Positions 35,344 through 44,545 are shown, counted from the stretch's first letter. The stretch: DNA of 64,000 bases from Brooklawnia sp032229645 (GCA_963722295.1 CAVRLB010000004.1:186001-250000), one strand, 5' to 3'. Notes: generated by a model from the letters alone, not told the origin. A program made the numbers and translations.

Positions 35344-36409
35344 GATTCCCTTGCACGACATCGGCGGGCTCGGCCGAGTGCCGCTGAGTGTCAGTCCGCT
35401 GAAACGCAAGGACTTCACCAGCGACCAAGAGGTGCGCTGGTGCCCGGGTTGCGGTGACTACGCCATCTTGAGCGCCGTTCAGGGATTGCTCCCGACCCTA
35501 GGCATCGCCCGCGAGAACACCGTGGTGATCTCCGGCATCGGCTGCTCGTCGCGCTTCCCCTATTACGTGAACAGCTATGGCATGCACTCCATCCACGGCC
35601 GGGCGCTGACCATCGCCACCGGTCTGGCGATCACCCGCCCCGATCTGGCCATCATGGTGGCCACCGGCGACGGCGATGCGCTGTCGATCGGCGGAAATCA
35701 TTTGGTTCATACTCTGCGCCGCAACGTCAACCTGACGGTGGTGCTCTTCAACAACCGCATCTACGGGCTCACCAAGGGGCAATTCTCACCCACCAGTGAG
35801 CAGGGCAAGGTCACCAAATCGAGCCCTGCCGGCTCGCTGGACACCCCGGTCAACGCGGTCAGCCTGGCGCTGGGCGCCGAAGCCAGCTTCGTCGCTCGCA
35901 GCATCGACTCCGATCGCGCGCATCTGACCTCGGTGCTGCGAGCAGCCTTCGAGCACCGCGGTTCGTCGCTGGTGGAGATCTACCAGAACTGCCCGATCTT
36001 CAACGACGGCGCCTGGGACGAGCTGACCGGCCCCGACTCCGAAGGTGTCATCAAGCTTGAGGCCGGCGAACCGGTGCTGAGCCCGAGCGGTAACTTCGGC
36101 GTCGTGCAGGGTGCCACCGGTCACCTGGAGTTGGCTTCGGTGGCCGAGGTGGGGTTGGACAAGGTCATCGTCCACGATCCCGGTGAGGCCGATCCCACGC
36201 GTGCGTTCGCGCTGAGCCGGCTCACCGATTCGGGGGTGATGCGGCGCAGTCCGATCGGCATCTTCCGCGATGTCGATCGTCCGAGCTTCGATGACCTGAG
36301 CCGCCAGCAGATCGCGACGGCTCAAGGTGGCGCGACAGCCGATGTGCACGGCAAGATGACCCAGCTGCAGACCCTGCTCGCAGGTGACGACATCTGGACG
36401 GTCGGCTGA
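35336..36409 (+). CDS. korB: 2-oxoacid:ferredoxin oxidoreductase, beta subunit
   Basis: A 357-residue TPP-binding subunit. RWCPGCGDYAIL holds two cysteines of the 4Fe-4S ligand set, GIGCSSRFP a third, and GDGDALSIGGNHLVH with FNNRIYGLTKGQ binds TPP-Mg. Its ATG overlaps korA by 8 bp, indicating coupling. No ferredoxin gene lies beside it. The convergent lipoate ligase gene ends 14 bp away. Confidence 0.92.
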   Translation: MSEIPLHDIGGLGRVPLSVSPLKRKDFTSDQEVRWCPGCGDYAILSAVQGLLPTLGIARENTVVISGIGCSSRFPYYVNSYGMHSIHGRALTIATGLAITRPDLAIMVATGDGDALSIGGNHLVHTLRRNVNLTVVLFNNRIYGLTKGQFSPTSEQGKVTKSSPAGSLDTPVNAVSLALGAEASFVARSIDSDRAHLTSVLRAAFEHRGSSLVEIYQNCPIFNDGAWDELTGPDSEGVIKLEAGEPVLSPSGNFGVVQGATGHLELASVAEVGLDKVIVHDPGEADPTRAFALSRLTDSGVMRRSPIGIFRDVDRPSFDDLSRQQIATAQGGATADVHGKMTQLQTLLAGDDIWTVG

Positions 36410-36423
36410 TCCGTCTCAGGGCC

Positions 36424-37473
36424 TCAGGGCAGGCGGTGCGTCCACTCGTGGGTGGAGAATTTCGTGACACAGCGATCCGCTGCGGCATCCAGATCGTCGG
36501 CGGTGATCTCGCCGTCGGTGGCGTCATACTTGTGTTTGAAGCTGTCGTAGAAGACGTCCAGGATGGCCTCGCGCTCCATGCCGGTCTGGGACCGCATCGG
36601 GTCGACTCGCTTGACAGCGGAACGCAGCCCCTTGTCGCGGACCTTCTCCTGGCCGATCCGCAGCACCTCCATCATCTTCGCCGCATCGATGTCGTACGAC
36701 ATCGTGACGTGGTGAACCATGTACCCGTTCGTGAAACGCTTCTGGGCGGCGCCGCCGATCTTGCCCACCTCGGAGGCGATGTCATTGAGCGGGATGTAGT
36801 GGGCCTTGACCCCGACCCTGTCCAGTGCCTCCATCGTCCACTGGTCCAAGAACGCATAGGACTGCTCGAAGCTCAACCCATCGACCAGCGCCTGCGGGAC
36901 GACCAGCGAATAGGTCACACAGTTGCCGGGTTCCATGAACATGGCACCGCCTCCGGTGACACGCCGGGACACCGTGATGCCGTAACGGTCGATGCCCTCC
37001 TGGTTGATCTCGTTCTCGTAGGACTGGAAGGAACCGATGACCACCTGCGGGCTGTTCCACTCCCACAGCCGCATGAACGGCTTACGCCGCCCGGCCGCGA
37101 CCTGCGCGACGAGGGTTTCGTCCATCGCGACGTTCACCATCGGGTCGACGACCGGGCCGTGGATGACGTCGAAATCGATGTCCTCCCAGCTCAGGGCGTG
37201 TCCCAGCGCACGGCGCACCGCCACTCCCACACCATCAGGAGTGAGGCCGAACAAGATGTCGCTGGGCAGGATCGCTGCACGGATGCGGCCGGCGATTTCC
37301 GCGGCCGAGATGTCGGTGGGTGCCCCGTCGATCGACGTCCGGATCCGATCCAGGGCCTCGTCAGGTTCCAGGAAGAAGTCACCGGCGATCCGCAAGTCGT
37401 GCAGCTTCCCGTCCTTCTCCTCGACATCGACGACGACCAACTTGCCACCTGGGACCTTGTACTCACCGTGCAT
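36424..37473 (-). CDS. Lipoate-protein ligase A family protein
   Basis: A 349-residue protein with the actinobacterial domain order: an accessory domain first (MHGEYKVPGGKLVVVDVEEKDG, residues 1-85), then the biotin/lipoate ligase domain (from about 95; RLWEWNSPQVVIGSFQSYENE, SRRVTGGGAMFMEPGNCVTYS). It attaches lipoate or octanoate to E2/GcvH proteins. The ATG at 37473 is fixed by the conserved MHGEYKVPGGK start, although the Shine-Dalgarno sequence is weak. The lysine in GKIGGAAQKRF fits the ligase active site. Confidence 0.9.
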   Translation of the reverse strand: MHGEYKVPGGKLVVVDVEEKDGKLHDLRIAGDFFLEPDEALDRIRTSIDGAPTDISAAEIAGRIRAAILPSDILFGLTPDGVGVAVRRALGHALSWEDIDFDVIHGPVVDPMVNVAMDETLVAQVAAGRRKPFMRLWEWNSPQVVIGSFQSYENEINQEGIDRYGITVSRRVTGGGAMFMEPGNCVTYSLVVPQALVDGLSFEQSYAFLDQWTMEALDRVGVKAHYIPLNDIASEVGKIGGAAQKRFTNGYMVHHVTMSYDIDAAKMMEVLRIGQEKVRDKGLRSAVKRVDPMRSQTGMEREAILDVFYDSFKHKYDATDGEITADDLDAAADRCVTKFSTHEWTHRLP

Positions 37474-37585
37474 GGGTTCATTGTTCCACTCGACGCGCTT
37501 CCTCACCTGCTGGCAAAGTTCCGCAGTGGGCGCAACTGCTCCTATGCTCTGGAGGGTCCGCTGTCGTCCTGGGTAGGCTGACTCG

Positions 37586-39538
37586 GTGACTAGCGAAGCT
37601 TTGAATCGTGCCTTCTTCGATGATGGCGTCCGGTCGGCCGACGACCTTTTCCGGCATGTGAACGGATCCTGGCTGCGCCAGGCCCGGATTCCCGACGACC
37701 GCAGCGGATGGGGTGCCTTCCACGAACTACGGGAGGCCTCCGAGGCCGCGGTCCGCACGATCATCGATGGCTGCAAGGCGGGCAGCGACGACCCCGACGC
37801 GGCGCGCATCGCGAGCCTCTATGCGTCGTTCATGGATGCCGGCGCCGTCGAGCAGCTGGGCACCACCCCGCTGCACGAGTTGCTGGCCAGGGTCGACGAG
37901 ATCGACTCGTTGCCGGCCCTGGCGCGTTTCTGGGGATGGTCGTTGCGGCACGGCATCGGGGCCTTGATCGATCTCGACAACGATTCCGATCCCGGCAACC
38001 CGGCCCGCTACCTGCTGTTCGTCGGGCAGTCCGGCATCAGCCTGCCGGACGAGGAGTACTACCGCCTCGACGAGCACGCCGAGATCCGCGAGGCCTACCT
38101 GGCGCACATCGAGGCGATGCTGCGACTGAGTGGCATCGAGGGTGCGGCGGATCAGGCCCGCAGAGCGTTCGACCTGGAAACCAAGATCGCCGCCTGCCAT
38201 TGGGACAAGGTACGCACCCGCGACATGGTGCAGATGTACTTCCCGCAGACCTGGGACGAGTTCACGGCGATGACTCCAGCGCTGGCTTGGGGCGATCTGC
38301 TGGCCGGTGCTGGACTGCCCGAAGAGGCCGTCGCGGAGGTCGTCAACTGTCAGCGCACCTTCCTGCCCGATGTCGTCGGGCTGGTGAGCCCCGAGACGCT
38401 GGACGATTGGAAGGCCTGGGAGCGCTGGCAGATCGTCGACGCCCTGGCGCCCTATCTGCCCCAGACGCTCGTCGAGCAGAACTTCGACTTCTACAGCCGG
38501 ACGCTGCAGGGCATCCCGGTACTGCGCGAACGGTGGAAGCGAGGCGTATCGCTGGTCGAGGGTGTACTGGGCGAGGCTGTCGGCCGGATCTACACTGCCG
38601 AGCATTTCCCGCCGGCCACCAAGGCGCGCGCCGAGGAACTGGTTGCCAATCTGCTGGAGGCCTACCGCGAGTCGATCACCGATCTCGACTGGATGACCGA
38701 CGCCACCCGCACCGAGGCGTTGAAGAAGCTGAGCAAGTTCCGCGCGAAGATCGGCTACCCGAACCGCTGGCGCGACTACTCGACGCTCCAGCTCACGTCC
38801 GATGATCTGCTGGGCAATGTGCTGCGGGCCGAGAGTTTCGCCTTCGACTATATGATTCACCAGCTGTCGGGGCCGATCGACCCCGAGGAGTGGCTGATGT
38901 ACCCGCAGACGGTCAACGCCTACTACCACCCGCTGCGCAACGAGATCGTCTTCCCCGCCGCGATTCTGCAGCCGCCGTTCTTCAGCGCGGACGCCGACGA
39001 CGCCGTGAACTACGGTGCGATCGGCGCGGTCATCGGGCACGAGATCGGGCATGGCTTCGATGACCAGGGCTCGACCTGCGACGGGGACGGAAAGCTGCGC
39101 AACTGGTGGACCGACGACGACCGCGAGGCTTTCGAGAAGCGGACGCAGTCGCTGGTCGCGCAGTTCAACCAGCTCTCACCGGCCGAGGTACCCGATGTGA
39201 AGGTCAACGGGGAGCTGACCCTGGGCGAGAACATCGGCGATCTGGGCGGGCTGCAGGTGGCCTACCAGGCGTGGCGGTTGGCGGTGGGCGACACCGAACC
39301 CGAGCCGGTGGACGGCATCACGGCCGCTCAGCGGTTCTTCTTCGGCTGGGCCCAGACCTGGCGGACGATCATGCGTCCGCCAGCCCTCAAGGAGCGGTTG
39401 GCGACAGATCCGCACTCCCCCGACGAAATCCGCTGCAACCAGACGGCCCGCAACATCAACGAGTTCCACGAGGCGTTCGGAACCACTCCCGGCGACGGTC
39501 TGTGGCTGGATCCAAGCGAACGGGTGCGGATCTGGTGA
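37586..39538 (+). CDS. M13-family zinc metallopeptidase (PepO/neprilysin type)
   Basis: A 650-residue gluzincin. The zinc site is HEIGH (H485-H489) with the third ligand E548 in GENIGDLGG and substrate-binding NAYYHP upstream. There is no signal peptide or transmembrane helix, so it is cytoplasmic, like bacterial PepO, and probably cuts oligopeptides. The start GTG at 37586 follows TAGGCT by 6 bp, with no Shine-Dalgarno sequence, which suggests a leaderless message. It diverges from the lipoate ligase gene. Followed by repeat family A copy 3. Confidence 0.95.
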   Translation: MTSEALNRAFFDDGVRSADDLFRHVNGSWLRQARIPDDRSGWGAFHELREASEAAVRTIIDGCKAGSDDPDAARIASLYASFMDAGAVEQLGTTPLHELLARVDEIDSLPALARFWGWSLRHGIGALIDLDNDSDPGNPARYLLFVGQSGISLPDEEYYRLDEHAEIREAYLAHIEAMLRLSGIEGAADQARRAFDLETKIAACHWDKVRTRDMVQMYFPQTWDEFTAMTPALAWGDLLAGAGLPEEAVAEVVNCQRTFLPDVVGLVSPETLDDWKAWERWQIVDALAPYLPQTLVEQNFDFYSRTLQGIPVLRERWKRGVSLVEGVLGEAVGRIYTAEHFPPATKARAEELVANLLEAYRESITDLDWMTDATRTEALKKLSKFRAKIGYPNRWRDYSTLQLTSDDLLGNVLRAESFAFDYMIHQLSGPIDPEEWLMYPQTVNAYYHPLRNEIVFPAAILQPPFFSADADDAVNYGAIGAVIGHEIGHGFDDQGSTCDGDGKLRNWWTDDDREAFEKRTQSLVAQFNQLSPAEVPDVKVNGELTLGENIGDLGGLQVAYQAWRLAVGDTEPEPVDGITAAQRFFFGWAQTWRTIMRPPALKERLATDPHSPDEIRCNQTARNINEFHEAFGTTPGDGLWLDPSERVRIW

Positions 39539-39555
39539 GCCTCGCCATGGAATAG

Positions 39556-39612
39556 GCCTGAACCCACCGATGGGCGCCGTCGCGCAGCAGGCGGAAATCG
39601 GTGGATTTAGGC
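39556..39612 (+). repeat. Dispersed palindromic repeat family A, copy 3
   Basis: GCCTGAACCCACCGAT (39556-39571) against ATCGGTGGATTTAGGC (39597-39612), two G-U type mismatches, centre GGGCGCCGTCGCGCAGCAGG. Same orientation as copy 2. Begins 17 bp after the metallopeptidase stop. Confidence 0.85.
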
Positions 39613-39681
39613 TAGGCTCGGTCCCGAAAGCCGGGCTTGTTCAGCCTGACCTCACGAATACGCCCCTAACCGAAGGACAAG

Positions 39682-40053
39682 ATGAGCATCACCGAGTCGT
39701 TGAAGTACACCTTATCGAAATACGTCGATTTCAGTGGACGGGCGAGCCGCCGCGAATGGGTGACCTGGTGGCTGAGCTGCTTCGTCATCGACCTCGTGCT
39801 GGGCGCCCTGACCAACATGACCGCCAACGCCAATGGAAACTCGCCGCTGTCGATCGTCACCGGGCTGTTCAGCCTGGCGATCCTGCTGCCGAGCATCGCT
39901 GTGATGGCCCGCCGGCTGCACGACACCGGCAGGAGCGGATGGCTGATTCTGCTCAACTTCATCCCGGTCGTCGGCTGGATCATCGTCATCGTGCTCTGCC
40001 TGGGCGCGGGGCAGCCGGTGGGCAATCAGTACGGCCCTCCCACCCTCGAGTGA
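39682..40053 (+). CDS. DUF805 membrane protein
   Basis: A 123-residue inner-membrane protein. KYVDFSGRASRREWVTWWL and ARRLHDTGRSGWLILLNFIPVVGWIIVIVLC are the DUF805 hallmarks (YhaH-like), with three or four membrane segments. Function unknown in all members I know of. GAAGGA precedes the ATG. A T-rich terminator follows. Confidence 0.92.
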   Translation: MSITESLKYTLSKYVDFSGRASRREWVTWWLSCFVIDLVLGALTNMTANANGNSPLSIVTGLFSLAILLPSIAVMARRLHDTGRSGWLILLNFIPVVGWIIVIVLCLGAGQPVGNQYGPPTLE

Positions 40054-40072
40054 CAGACGACACCGATCGATT

Positions 40073-40102
40073 CGGCCCTCGGACGCTATCGTCCGGGGGC
40101 CG
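40073..40102 (+). terminator. Terminator after the DUF805 gene
   Basis: CGGCCCTCGGAC (40073-40084) pairs with GTCCGGGGGCCG (40091-40102), one G-U pair, followed on the plus strand by TTTCATCTGTTTCT. Confidence 0.75.
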
Positions 40103-40147
40103 TTTCATCTGTTTCTCATCAGCCTCGTCGCCTTGGGAGCGGGGCCC

Positions 40148-41653
40148 TCAGTGCGTGAAGCTCTGCTTCCGGGCCTCGCGCGGCAGCGGCGTCTCGAGGC
40201 GTTCGAGAAACTGCACCTCCTCACGGATGGCGTCCAGCAGGTAGCCCGCGAGATCGCGGCTGAGGCCGACCCGCACCACGATGCGCTGCACGATCATGTC
40301 GGAGATCTCGTCGGGCATCGGATAGGCCGGTACCAGCCAGCCCCGCATCCGAAGACGATCGGCAAGATCATAGAGGTCCCAGTTCTTCGTCGCGTCCTTC
40401 GCCAGACGCCAGGCGAACACCGGAATCGTGTCGCCCTTGCTGATCAGCTCGAACGGTTCCATCGCGGAGATCCCGCTCGACAGGTACTGCGCGACATCGA
40501 GCGAGTCTCGCTGCACACGGCGGTAGCCCTCCCGGCCCAGACGCAGCAGCTGATAGTACTGGAGCAGCACCTGCGCGCCGGGACGAGAGAAGTTCAGCGC
40601 CAGCGTCGGCATGTCGCCGCCGAGGTAGCTGACGTGGAAGATCAGGCTCTCGGGGCAGGCGTCCGTGCTGCGCCACACGACCCAGCCCACACCCGGATAG
40701 ACAAGGCCGTATTTGTGGCCGGAGGTGCTGATCGAGTTCACCCGATCGATCTTGAAATCCCACTCGAGTTCCGGCTGGCAGAACGGCGCGACGAACGCGC
40801 CCGAAGCGCCGTCGACGTGGATCCTCACATCCAGACCGGTGGCGGCCTCGATCTCGTCGAGTTTCGCCGCGATCTGTTTGACCGGCTCATACAGGCCGGT
40901 GTAGGTCTGGCCGAGGATGGCGACAACGCCGATGGTGTTCTCATCGACGTATTTCTCGAGCTCGTGACCGTCCAGGACGAGGTGCTCCTCGGTGAGCGGC
41001 ACATAGCGCGCCTCGACGTCCCAGTAGTTGCAGAACTTCTCCCAGACCACCTGCACTCCGGCGGACATGATGAGGTTCGGCTTCTCGGTCGATTGGCCGT
41101 GCGCCTTGCGCTTCTCCTGCCACAATCGCTTGAGCGCGAGGCCACCGAGCATGCAGGCTTCGGACGAGCCGATGGTCGAGGTACCGATGGTGCCGTGCTT
41201 GTCGGGCACATGCCATAGATCGGCGATCATCCGCCAGCAACGATCCTCGATCTCGGCCGTCGCCGGGTACTCGTCCTTGTCGATCATGTTCTTGTCGGCT
41301 GCTTCGGCGTAGAGCTTCTGCGCGTTCTCGTCCATCCAGGTCGTTACGAAGGTCGCGAGATTGAGCCGTGAATTGCCGTCGAGCATCGCAGCATCATGGA
41401 CGATCTGGTAGGCGGTGTCCGGATCCATGAGGCCGTAAGGCATTTCATATCGCGGAACCGATGTCGCTTCACCGGGGCGCGTGAAGACGGGGTTGATGGC
41501 GAGTTGCGCAGCGGCCTCATCTTTCGCGGCTGCCCGGATATGTCCAAAAATGGAGCGCCCCCATATCTGTCGGTGGGACCATGCCAGCCGTGGTGGCTGG
41601 ATCGTGTTGTGACCATTGTGGCCGACTTTCGCCGCCGATGGCAGCCTCGGCAA
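40148..41653 (-). CDS. gadB: Glutamate decarboxylase
   Basis: PLP enzyme converting glutamate to GABA and CO2, consuming a cytoplasmic proton. Family motifs: LDGNSRLNLATFVTTWMD, KNMIDKDEYPAT, GTSTIGSSEACMLGG, HVDGASGAFVAPF and the PLP lysine in SISTSGHKYGLVYPG. The C-terminus ARKQSFTH recalls the His-containing tail that closes the E. coli enzyme at neutral pH. The start is unsettled: conserved sequence begins by residue about 45-55 of this frame, but between TTG 41653 and ATG 41443 no in-frame ATG, GTG or TTG exists. The TTG gives 501 residues, longer than the usual 460-470. Confidence 0.9.
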   Translation of the reverse strand: MPRLPSAAKVGHNGHNTIQPPRLAWSHRQIWGRSIFGHIRAAAKDEAAAQLAINPVFTRPGEATSVPRYEMPYGLMDPDTAYQIVHDAAMLDGNSRLNLATFVTTWMDENAQKLYAEAADKNMIDKDEYPATAEIEDRCWRMIADLWHVPDKHGTIGTSTIGSSEACMLGGLALKRLWQEKRKAHGQSTEKPNLIMSAGVQVVWEKFCNYWDVEARYVPLTEEHLVLDGHELEKYVDENTIGVVAILGQTYTGLYEPVKQIAAKLDEIEAATGLDVRIHVDGASGAFVAPFCQPELEWDFKIDRVNSISTSGHKYGLVYPGVGWVVWRSTDACPESLIFHVSYLGGDMPTLALNFSRPGAQVLLQYYQLLRLGREGYRRVQRDSLDVAQYLSSGISAMEPFELISKGDTIPVFAWRLAKDATKNWDLYDLADRLRMRGWLVPAYPMPDEISDMIVQRIVVRVGLSRDLAGYLLDAIREEVQFLERLETPLPREARKQSFTH

Positions 41654-41767
41654 TCAGCAGGCTCTGGATTGTGGCCCTGGAGATCGCGGATTGGCGGGGT
41701 CTCTCCGCGCAAACCCCCAACCGAAGAGTTCAACCTTGCCAACCCCAGTCAAGGCGGGCCTCAAGCG

Positions 41768-41797
41768 TTGTTTACCGATATCACGCTCGGATATTCT
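41768..41797 (+). promoter_or_regulatory. Possible promoter of the ATP-grasp gene
   Basis: TTGTTT (41768-41773) and TATTCT (41792-41797) with an 18-bp spacer, 38 bp before the ATP-grasp start, in the gap between it and gadB. Confidence 0.45.
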
Positions 41798-41834
41798 GAA
41801 CGGGCCTGGTAGCAGATATCCGACAGGAGCCTTC

Positions 41835-43046
41835 ATGCGCGCACTCGTCACGAGTTCACGAAACACCTTCGCCCTCGACCTGGTCCGCAAGCTGGGTAGC
41901 ACCGGCCACTATGTTGTGGCCGCAGACACCTATGCGGGTGCCGTGGGAAACCACTCGAAATACCTCGCCACCCACGCAGTGACGGCGTCCCCCCGCTTCG
42001 ACACCGACAAGTTCATCGAAGATGTCTGCGCGATTGTCGACGAGCACGATCTCGATACGATCATCCCGACCTTCGAGGAGGCGTTCTACCTGGCGGCCCG
42101 CGCGGCCGATCTGCCCGAGAAAGTGCAGTTGCTGACCGGCAGCTTCGACAAGCTCGCCCGCCTGCACGACAAGGGCAGCTTCCAGCGTCTCGTCGAGCAG
42201 GCAGGGGTACCGATTCCCCAGACCGTAGTGGTGTCGAACGAGGAGGAGTTGCGGGCAGCCATCGATCGCTTCCCGCAGTACTTCGCGCGGGCGGTCTTCT
42301 CCCGCGGCGGTGTGGGTCTACTCACCAACACCGGGCCGCTCGCCGGTCGGATGGCCGTCGAGGACTGTCACCCAACCCCCGACCAACCGTGGCTCGTCCA
42401 GCCCTTCGTCGATGGCCCGATGGTGTGCAGCTACTCGGTGATCGTCGACGGCAAGGTCACCGCGCAGTGCACCTACAGCGCCCCCGAGCAGTGGGCGCAC
42501 AGCACCGGCATCGCGTTCCTCGCCGAGGACAGCACCAAGACCCTCGAATACACGCAGCGTCTTATCGACGAACTCGACCCGCATTTCACCGGCCAACTCT
42601 CGTTTGACTTCGTCAACCACGACGGCGAGCTCTATGCGATCGAGTGCAATCCCCGCCCTACCAACGGACTGATCCTGCTCGAGACCGAGCAATTCATCTC
42701 CGCGCTGCAAGGCGCGGTCGACGAAACCATCGTCGTCGAGCCGGGTGTTGAGAGCGAGATCTCGGCGGCTGTCCTCGCCGACGCATTCACCGAGCCCGTC
42801 AAGCATCTGGGAATCTCGCTGCACGACCTGATCCATGTGCATGACATCGGGGCCGGCTGGCACGACTCCTTCGCGATGATGTGGGGACCCGCCGCGCTGC
42901 TGCACGGCGCGAAGATGAGCCACGGCAAGCGCGAGGAGTTACTCAAGGCGATGGGCGACGACATCGTATGGAATGGCGAGCCCATCAGCGGCATGACGCC
43001 ACAGGACGCGGCCGCGCTCGAGGATGTGCACGCCCAGCGCATCTAA
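41835..43046 (+). CDS. ATP-grasp ligase of unknown specificity
   Basis: A 403-residue ATP-grasp enzyme (carboxylate-amine/thiol ligase superfamily). The pre-ATP-grasp domain starts MRALVTSSRNTFALDLVRKLGS, and the nucleotide-binding region spans about 110-300, with metal-binding residues in SFDFVNHDGELYAIECNPRPTNGL. A C-terminal region (about 310-403) holds HVHDIGAGWHDSFAMMWGPA. I see no signature for a known product. ATG at 41835 behind CAGGAG; a longer open frame upstream overlaps gadB and is not used. It stands head to head with gadB, so a carboxylate or amine such as GABA or glutamate is a reasonable but unproven substrate. Confidence 0.88.
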   Translation: MRALVTSSRNTFALDLVRKLGSTGHYVVAADTYAGAVGNHSKYLATHAVTASPRFDTDKFIEDVCAIVDEHDLDTIIPTFEEAFYLAARAADLPEKVQLLTGSFDKLARLHDKGSFQRLVEQAGVPIPQTVVVSNEEELRAAIDRFPQYFARAVFSRGGVGLLTNTGPLAGRMAVEDCHPTPDQPWLVQPFVDGPMVCSYSVIVDGKVTAQCTYSAPEQWAHSTGIAFLAEDSTKTLEYTQRLIDELDPHFTGQLSFDFVNHDGELYAIECNPRPTNGLILLETEQFISALQGAVDETIVVEPGVESEISAAVLADAFTEPVKHLGISLHDLIHVHDIGAGWHDSFAMMWGPAALLHGAKMSHGKREELLKAMGDDIVWNGEPISGMTPQDAAALEDVHAQRI

Positions 43047-43058
43047 AGACCCTCCAGA

Positions 43059-43096
43059 GAATTACCGCTGCGTGTCGCTTCTCTGTCAGGCCCTAA
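43059..43096 (+). repeat. Dispersed repeat family B, copy 2
   Basis: The element, beginning at 43057 with GAGAATTACCGCTGCGTG, matches 15674-15711 over 38 bp, and its first 23 bp match 48965-48987 (minus strand) at 21 of 23 positions. It lies in the gap between two convergent genes. Confidence 0.65.
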
Positions 43097-43174
43097 CCCG
43101 GATCCAGGCTATTTCAAACGATCGCGGGGGCATTCGGACGATGCGTTGCCGCGCGTCCCGGTCCCGCCGCGCCG

Positions 43175-44395
43175 CTACTTTCGTCGTCGCTGCTGCCCAA
43201 CTCGCAGGCCGGCCTGGAGCAGCAGCGGGAAGCGGGCGGCGGTCCCCCTCAGCGGCAGCCGGTCGAGCCGCGCTGCTGCAGCGGGCAGCTCGTCCTGGCG
43301 GCCCTCGATGAGCCACTTGAGGGCGTTGAGCACGGCGACCGGGTGAGTATCGAGTGCGCTGTGACCCTTGTCGATCGACATCAGCACGGAATTCGGCGCC
43401 GCGGCTGCCACCCGTTCGGCTATCGGGGGCGGCGTACGCAGATCGCGGGTGCCACTGAGCAGCACCACCGGCCAGTCGAAGCCACGGACTCCGGATGCCA
43501 GGTCGAACGGCTCACCCTCGAACGGCGGAAAGCGGTCGGCCAGCGGAGCGTAGGTCAGCGCGGGATCGAGCGGCAGGCCGTCCGGCTTGGCACCATAGCC
43601 CAGTTCGCGGAAACCGATCACGCCCGCCAGATCGAAGTCGTAGACACCAGGCAGGCGAGGAATCGAGGCGTCACGGGTGGCATAGGCTTTGAGCGCCCAC
43701 CAGACCGGATCGCAGGCGCTACGCATCCGGCCTTGTAGCAGCGGAAGCAGCAGCTCATCGCCGCCCAGTTCAAAAGCAGCACGGACGACATCGAGAAGCA
43801 CCCGCTGGTCGATTCCGGTCTCGGCGAGTTGCCGCACCGAGGCCGCCCGCTCGCCGGTCGAGTTCCAGAACAACTCCCGAACGGCGGAACGCTCGATGTC
43901 GAGGTCATCTGCCGACTGCAGCGCCGAATCGAGCAGCATCCCGGCGACCCGCCCGGGATGTGCGACGCCGAAGCTTGAAGCCAGGTAGCTGCCGTACGAC
44001 GAGCCGACCAGGTACGCCTGCGGGACACATTCGTGATCCAGCACGGCGGCGATATCGCCGATCACCTCGGTGATGCGCATGGCCGAGGTGGGCAGATCGC
44101 GTCCACCCGGATCGGTGCGGGATAGCCCGACACCGCGATGCTCCACCATGATCAGGTCGAGCCCGCCGCGCGCAGCGATCGTCCGCAGAAAACGGTAAGG
44201 CAGGATCGAGCCCAGTCCAGGCCCGCCCGGAATCACCACGGCCGGAGGCAGCGCGTACCGCCCGCCACCAGCGCGGGTGCGGACGTAGGCGAGATCGAAT
44301 TCGGGGGAGATTTCGGTAGCTGGACGGCGGATCTGCCTGACCCCAGGAACGCGGCGGGCGAGACCGGTTGCCACGGGATCGAGAATCGCTGACAC
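43175..44395 (-). CDS. Alpha/beta hydrolase, prolyl-aminopeptidase-like (S33)
   Basis: A 406-residue hydrolase. PAVVIPGGPGLGS is the oxyanion-hole loop, GSSYGSYLAS contains the nucleophile serine (GxSxG), SGTRDLRTPP the acid and DKGHSALD the histidine. A cap domain of about 150 residues lies between. Closest to proline iminopeptidase/TAP-like hydrolases; no signal peptide. I choose the GTG at 44395 because GGAG lies 8 bases upstream; another GTG three codons earlier is possible. Long open sequence further upstream is repeat-rich and unconserved. Confidence 0.82.
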   Translation of the reverse strand: MSAILDPVATGLARRVPGVRQIRRPATEISPEFDLAYVRTRAGGGRYALPPAVVIPGGPGLGSILPYRFLRTIAARGGLDLIMVEHRGVGLSRTDPGGRDLPTSAMRITEVIGDIAAVLDHECVPQAYLVGSSYGSYLASSFGVAHPGRVAGMLLDSALQSADDLDIERSAVRELFWNSTGERAASVRQLAETGIDQRVLLDVVRAAFELGGDELLLPLLQGRMRSACDPVWWALKAYATRDASIPRLPGVYDFDLAGVIGFRELGYGAKPDGLPLDPALTYAPLADRFPPFEGEPFDLASGVRGFDWPVVLLSGTRDLRTPPPIAERVAAAAPNSVLMSIDKGHSALDTHPVAVLNALKWLIEGRQDELPAAAARLDRLPLRGTAARFPLLLQAGLRVGQQRRRK

Positions 44396-44450
44396 ATCAA
44401 ACACTCCAGTTGCCCCGCACTTCGACAGGGATCTTGGCCGCCTTGACCTC

Positions 44451-44545
44451 AACGGCTGCCGGGAATCGCAGCGGCTGCCGGGAATCGCAGCGGCTGCCGA
44501 ATTGCCGCCGGTTTCTGCGACTATCGGCAGCCGCTGTGTTCCCTC
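44451..44545. repeat. CGGYAGYNGCT-type repeats (family C, cluster 3)
   Basis: Two full 19-bp tandem units (GGCTGCCGGGAATCGCAGC) plus a third start, then CTATCGGCAGCCGCTG near 44521-44536, in the 176-bp gap between the hydrolase and HdeD genes. Confidence 0.75.

Noticed and set aside
36424..37809. 461-residue form of the lipoate ligase
   Set aside because: The extra N-terminal part overlaps the divergent metallopeptidase gene; the conserved start is MHGEYKVPGGK at 37473.
41616..41834. N-terminal extension of the ATP-grasp protein
   Set aside because: The frame is open upstream but overlaps the divergent gadB region and gives unconserved sequence; ATG 41835 has a good ribosome-binding site and the usual family start.
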